Shown: positions 6,347 to 7,514 of the stretch, in pieces
How positions within the stretch are numbered: position 1 is the stretch's first letter
Layout: each line of letters starts with the position of its first letter
DNA from: Deltaproteobacteria bacterium
GTDB taxonomy: Bacteria > Desulfobacterota > GWC2-55-46 > DRQE01
DNA: 7,514 nt
NCBI GenBank assembly: GCA_030636245.1
Contig: DAOVXI010000089.1
Coordinates: 1-7,514, forward strand
Direction: 5' to 3'
Translations under genes and position numbers: made by a program
Notes under the pieces: generated by a model
What the model saw: the letters and a program-made list of their open reading frames with translations, nothing else
Told to the model about the DNA's origin: nothing
Databases searched by the model: none

Positions 6347-7514
6347 ATGGATAATTCCCAATATAAAGAACTGTTTTTAACTGAAACAAACGCACATCTA
6401 GCTGATATAGAAAAGGGGTTACTGAGTCTTGAGACCCCCGGCGATGATTCAAGCGTTAAAGGTGTAATAGACGACCTCTTCCGTCACTATCACTCCATTA
6501 AAGGTATGTGTGCGTCAATGGGCTATGATGTGCTCAAAGAGTTCGCTCATGTTCAAGAGGGGCTGCTCGATAGTTTCAGAGGCTCTAAACTTACCCCTTC
6601 CCCGGATGTAGTAGGTGGACTCCTAACATCTCTTGACGCGATGAAATCGGTCGTTGACGCTATCGAGGCGGATGCCGAGAGATTACCAGACCTTACCGAG
6701 ATAACCTCCAAAGTAAAAGCACTTGCAACCGCCGAGCCTTCGAGCGCAGCAGCAGCTCCGGCTAGCCCCATCGAACAGAGCGGTCTTGATAATGAACCAC
6801 CCGCCACGAAGAGCGAACAAAAACTTCGTATACCCACGAGTATGCGTGTTGAAGGTAAAACATTTGACGAACTGTTGAGAGTGACAGGCGACCTCCTCAT
6901 GAGCCTTTCAACTCTTAAGGAGGACATTCACAAGAACGGAACAATTTCAATGAGAGACGGCGCTCATAAACTTTCAAAAAATGTCGAGGAGTTAAGAGAA
7001 GGCATCCTTAAGGCGCGCATGCTTCCCTTTTCAAATCTTACGGAGAATCTTCCAAGAGCTGTAAGGGATATAGCAAAACAATCACAGAAAGAGGTAACCC
7101 TTGAGCTCGGCGGCGGCGAGATCAGCCTCGACCGCTCGGTGCTCGAAAAAATGGGAGATCCTCTGATACATTTGATCCGTAACGCCGTTGACCACGGCAT
7201 TGAAGCTCCTGAATTCCGCGAGGCCGGCGGCAAACCCAAGGCAGGGACCATAAAGGTACGGGCGCATGCATTCATGGATAACGCGGTAATTGAGATAAGT
7301 GATGACGGCAAGGGCATTGATGTCGCGCGGCTACGAGTAAAGGCGATGGAGAGCGGCATTGAACCTGATATAGTAAAGAACATGACGGATGAAGAAGCTT
7401 TACTTCTCATATGTACCCCGGGGCTTAGCCTTAAAGATATTGTCACGGATGTCTCCGGCAGGGGTGTGGGAATGGATATCGTAAAAGAAAGCATAGAAGC
7501 CATAGGAGGCACTC
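6347..7514 (+). CDS. cheA: Chemotaxis histidine kinase CheA, 3' end missing
   Basis: CheA autophosphorylates on a histidine under receptor control and passes the phosphate to CheY/CheB. The visible 389 residues start MDNSQYKELFLTE and read open to the right edge. P1 (about 1-112) carries phospho-acceptor His49 in YHSIKGMCASMGY. A Thr/Ser/Ala/Pro-rich linker (about 127-160) follows where many CheA proteins have a P2 CheY-binding domain; none is visible. P3 dimerisation helices span about 162-226 (FDELLRVTGDLL; ILKARMLPF). The P4 ATPase has the N box HLIRNAVDHGIE (275-286), G1 DDGKGI (319-324) and G2 SGRGVGMDIV (370-379). The F box reads CTPGLS (356-361), where E. coli has F-A-P-G-F-S, so both phenylalanines are replaced. 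The end of P4 and the CheW-binding P5 domain lie beyond the window. The start is supported by TGGAG 10 bases upstream and by P1 alignment. It begins 22 bases after cheY. Confidence 0.96.
   Translation, partial: MDNSQYKELFLTETNAHLADIEKGLLSLETPGDDSSVKGVIDDLFRHYHSIKGMCASMGYDVLKEFAHVQEGLLDSFRGSKLTPSPDVVGGLLTSLDAMKSVVDAIEADAERLPDLTEITSKVKALATAEPSSAAAAPASPIEQSGLDNEPPATKSEQKLRIPTSMRVEGKTFDELLRVTGDLLMSLSTLKEDIHKNGTISMRDGAHKLSKNVEELREGILKARMLPFSNLTENLPRAVRDIAKQSQKEVTLELGGGEISLDRSVLEKMGDPLIHLIRNAVDHGIEAPEFREAGGKPKAGTIKVRAHAFMDNAVIEISDDGKGIDVARLRVKAMESGIEPDIVKNMTDEEALLLICTPGLSLKDIVTDVSGRGVGMDIVKESIEAIGGT

Noticed and set aside
6964..7512. Minus-strand reading frame of 182 residues opposite cheA
   Set aside because: The plus strand encodes unmistakable CheA P3-P4 motifs here; the reverse frame shows only low-complexity Ser-rich sequence.

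Overview
The window holds seven plus-strand protein genes packed with little spacing; two are cut by the window edges. The genes are an Hsp20-type small heat-shock protein (5' end missing), the ATP-dependent protease Lon, thiamine-monophosphate kinase ThiL, a methyl-accepting chemotaxis protein (MCP), a CheW-like coupling protein, a CheY-like response regulator, and the histidine kinase CheA (3' end missing). No rRNA, tRNA, CRISPR array, insertion sequence or phage gene is visible, and no gap is longer than about 80 bases.

Layout: bases 2-3913 form a tight Hsp20-lon-thiL run with gaps of 6 and 9 bases. It is probably one transcript pairing a holdase chaperone and a protease with a cofactor-biosynthesis kinase. 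The 76-base gap at 3914-3989 is the only real intergenic space. It contains a consensus sigma70-type promoter (TTGACA, 18 bases, TATAAT). From there MCP-cheW-cheY-cheA run with gaps of 32, 11 and 22 bases as a second operon that continues past the right edge.

The second operon is the most interesting part. The MCP has two membrane segments joined by a loop of only about 13 residues, so it has no periplasmic sensor domain. The gene order (MCP, CheW, CheY, CheA) and this minimal receptor resemble the Dif system of Myxococcus xanthus, which controls exopolysaccharide production rather than flagellar rotation. The CheW is divergent. The CheA lacks an obvious P2 domain and has both conserved phenylalanines of its F box replaced. 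Together these suggest an alternative-function chemosensory pathway, but this is inference.

Lon carries an unusual 45-residue lysine/alanine-rich, histone-H1-like C-terminal tail. The tail's coding sequence contains a dnaX-like slippery heptamer.

Organism: a Gram-negative-type bacterium, probably of the former Deltaproteobacteria (Myxococcota/Desulfobacterota) or Nitrospirota. This rests on gene content, the Dif-like cluster, and frequent ATA (Ile) and AGA/AGG (Arg) codons. It is a low-confidence inference. Codon style looks uniform across the window, with no sign of recent transfer.
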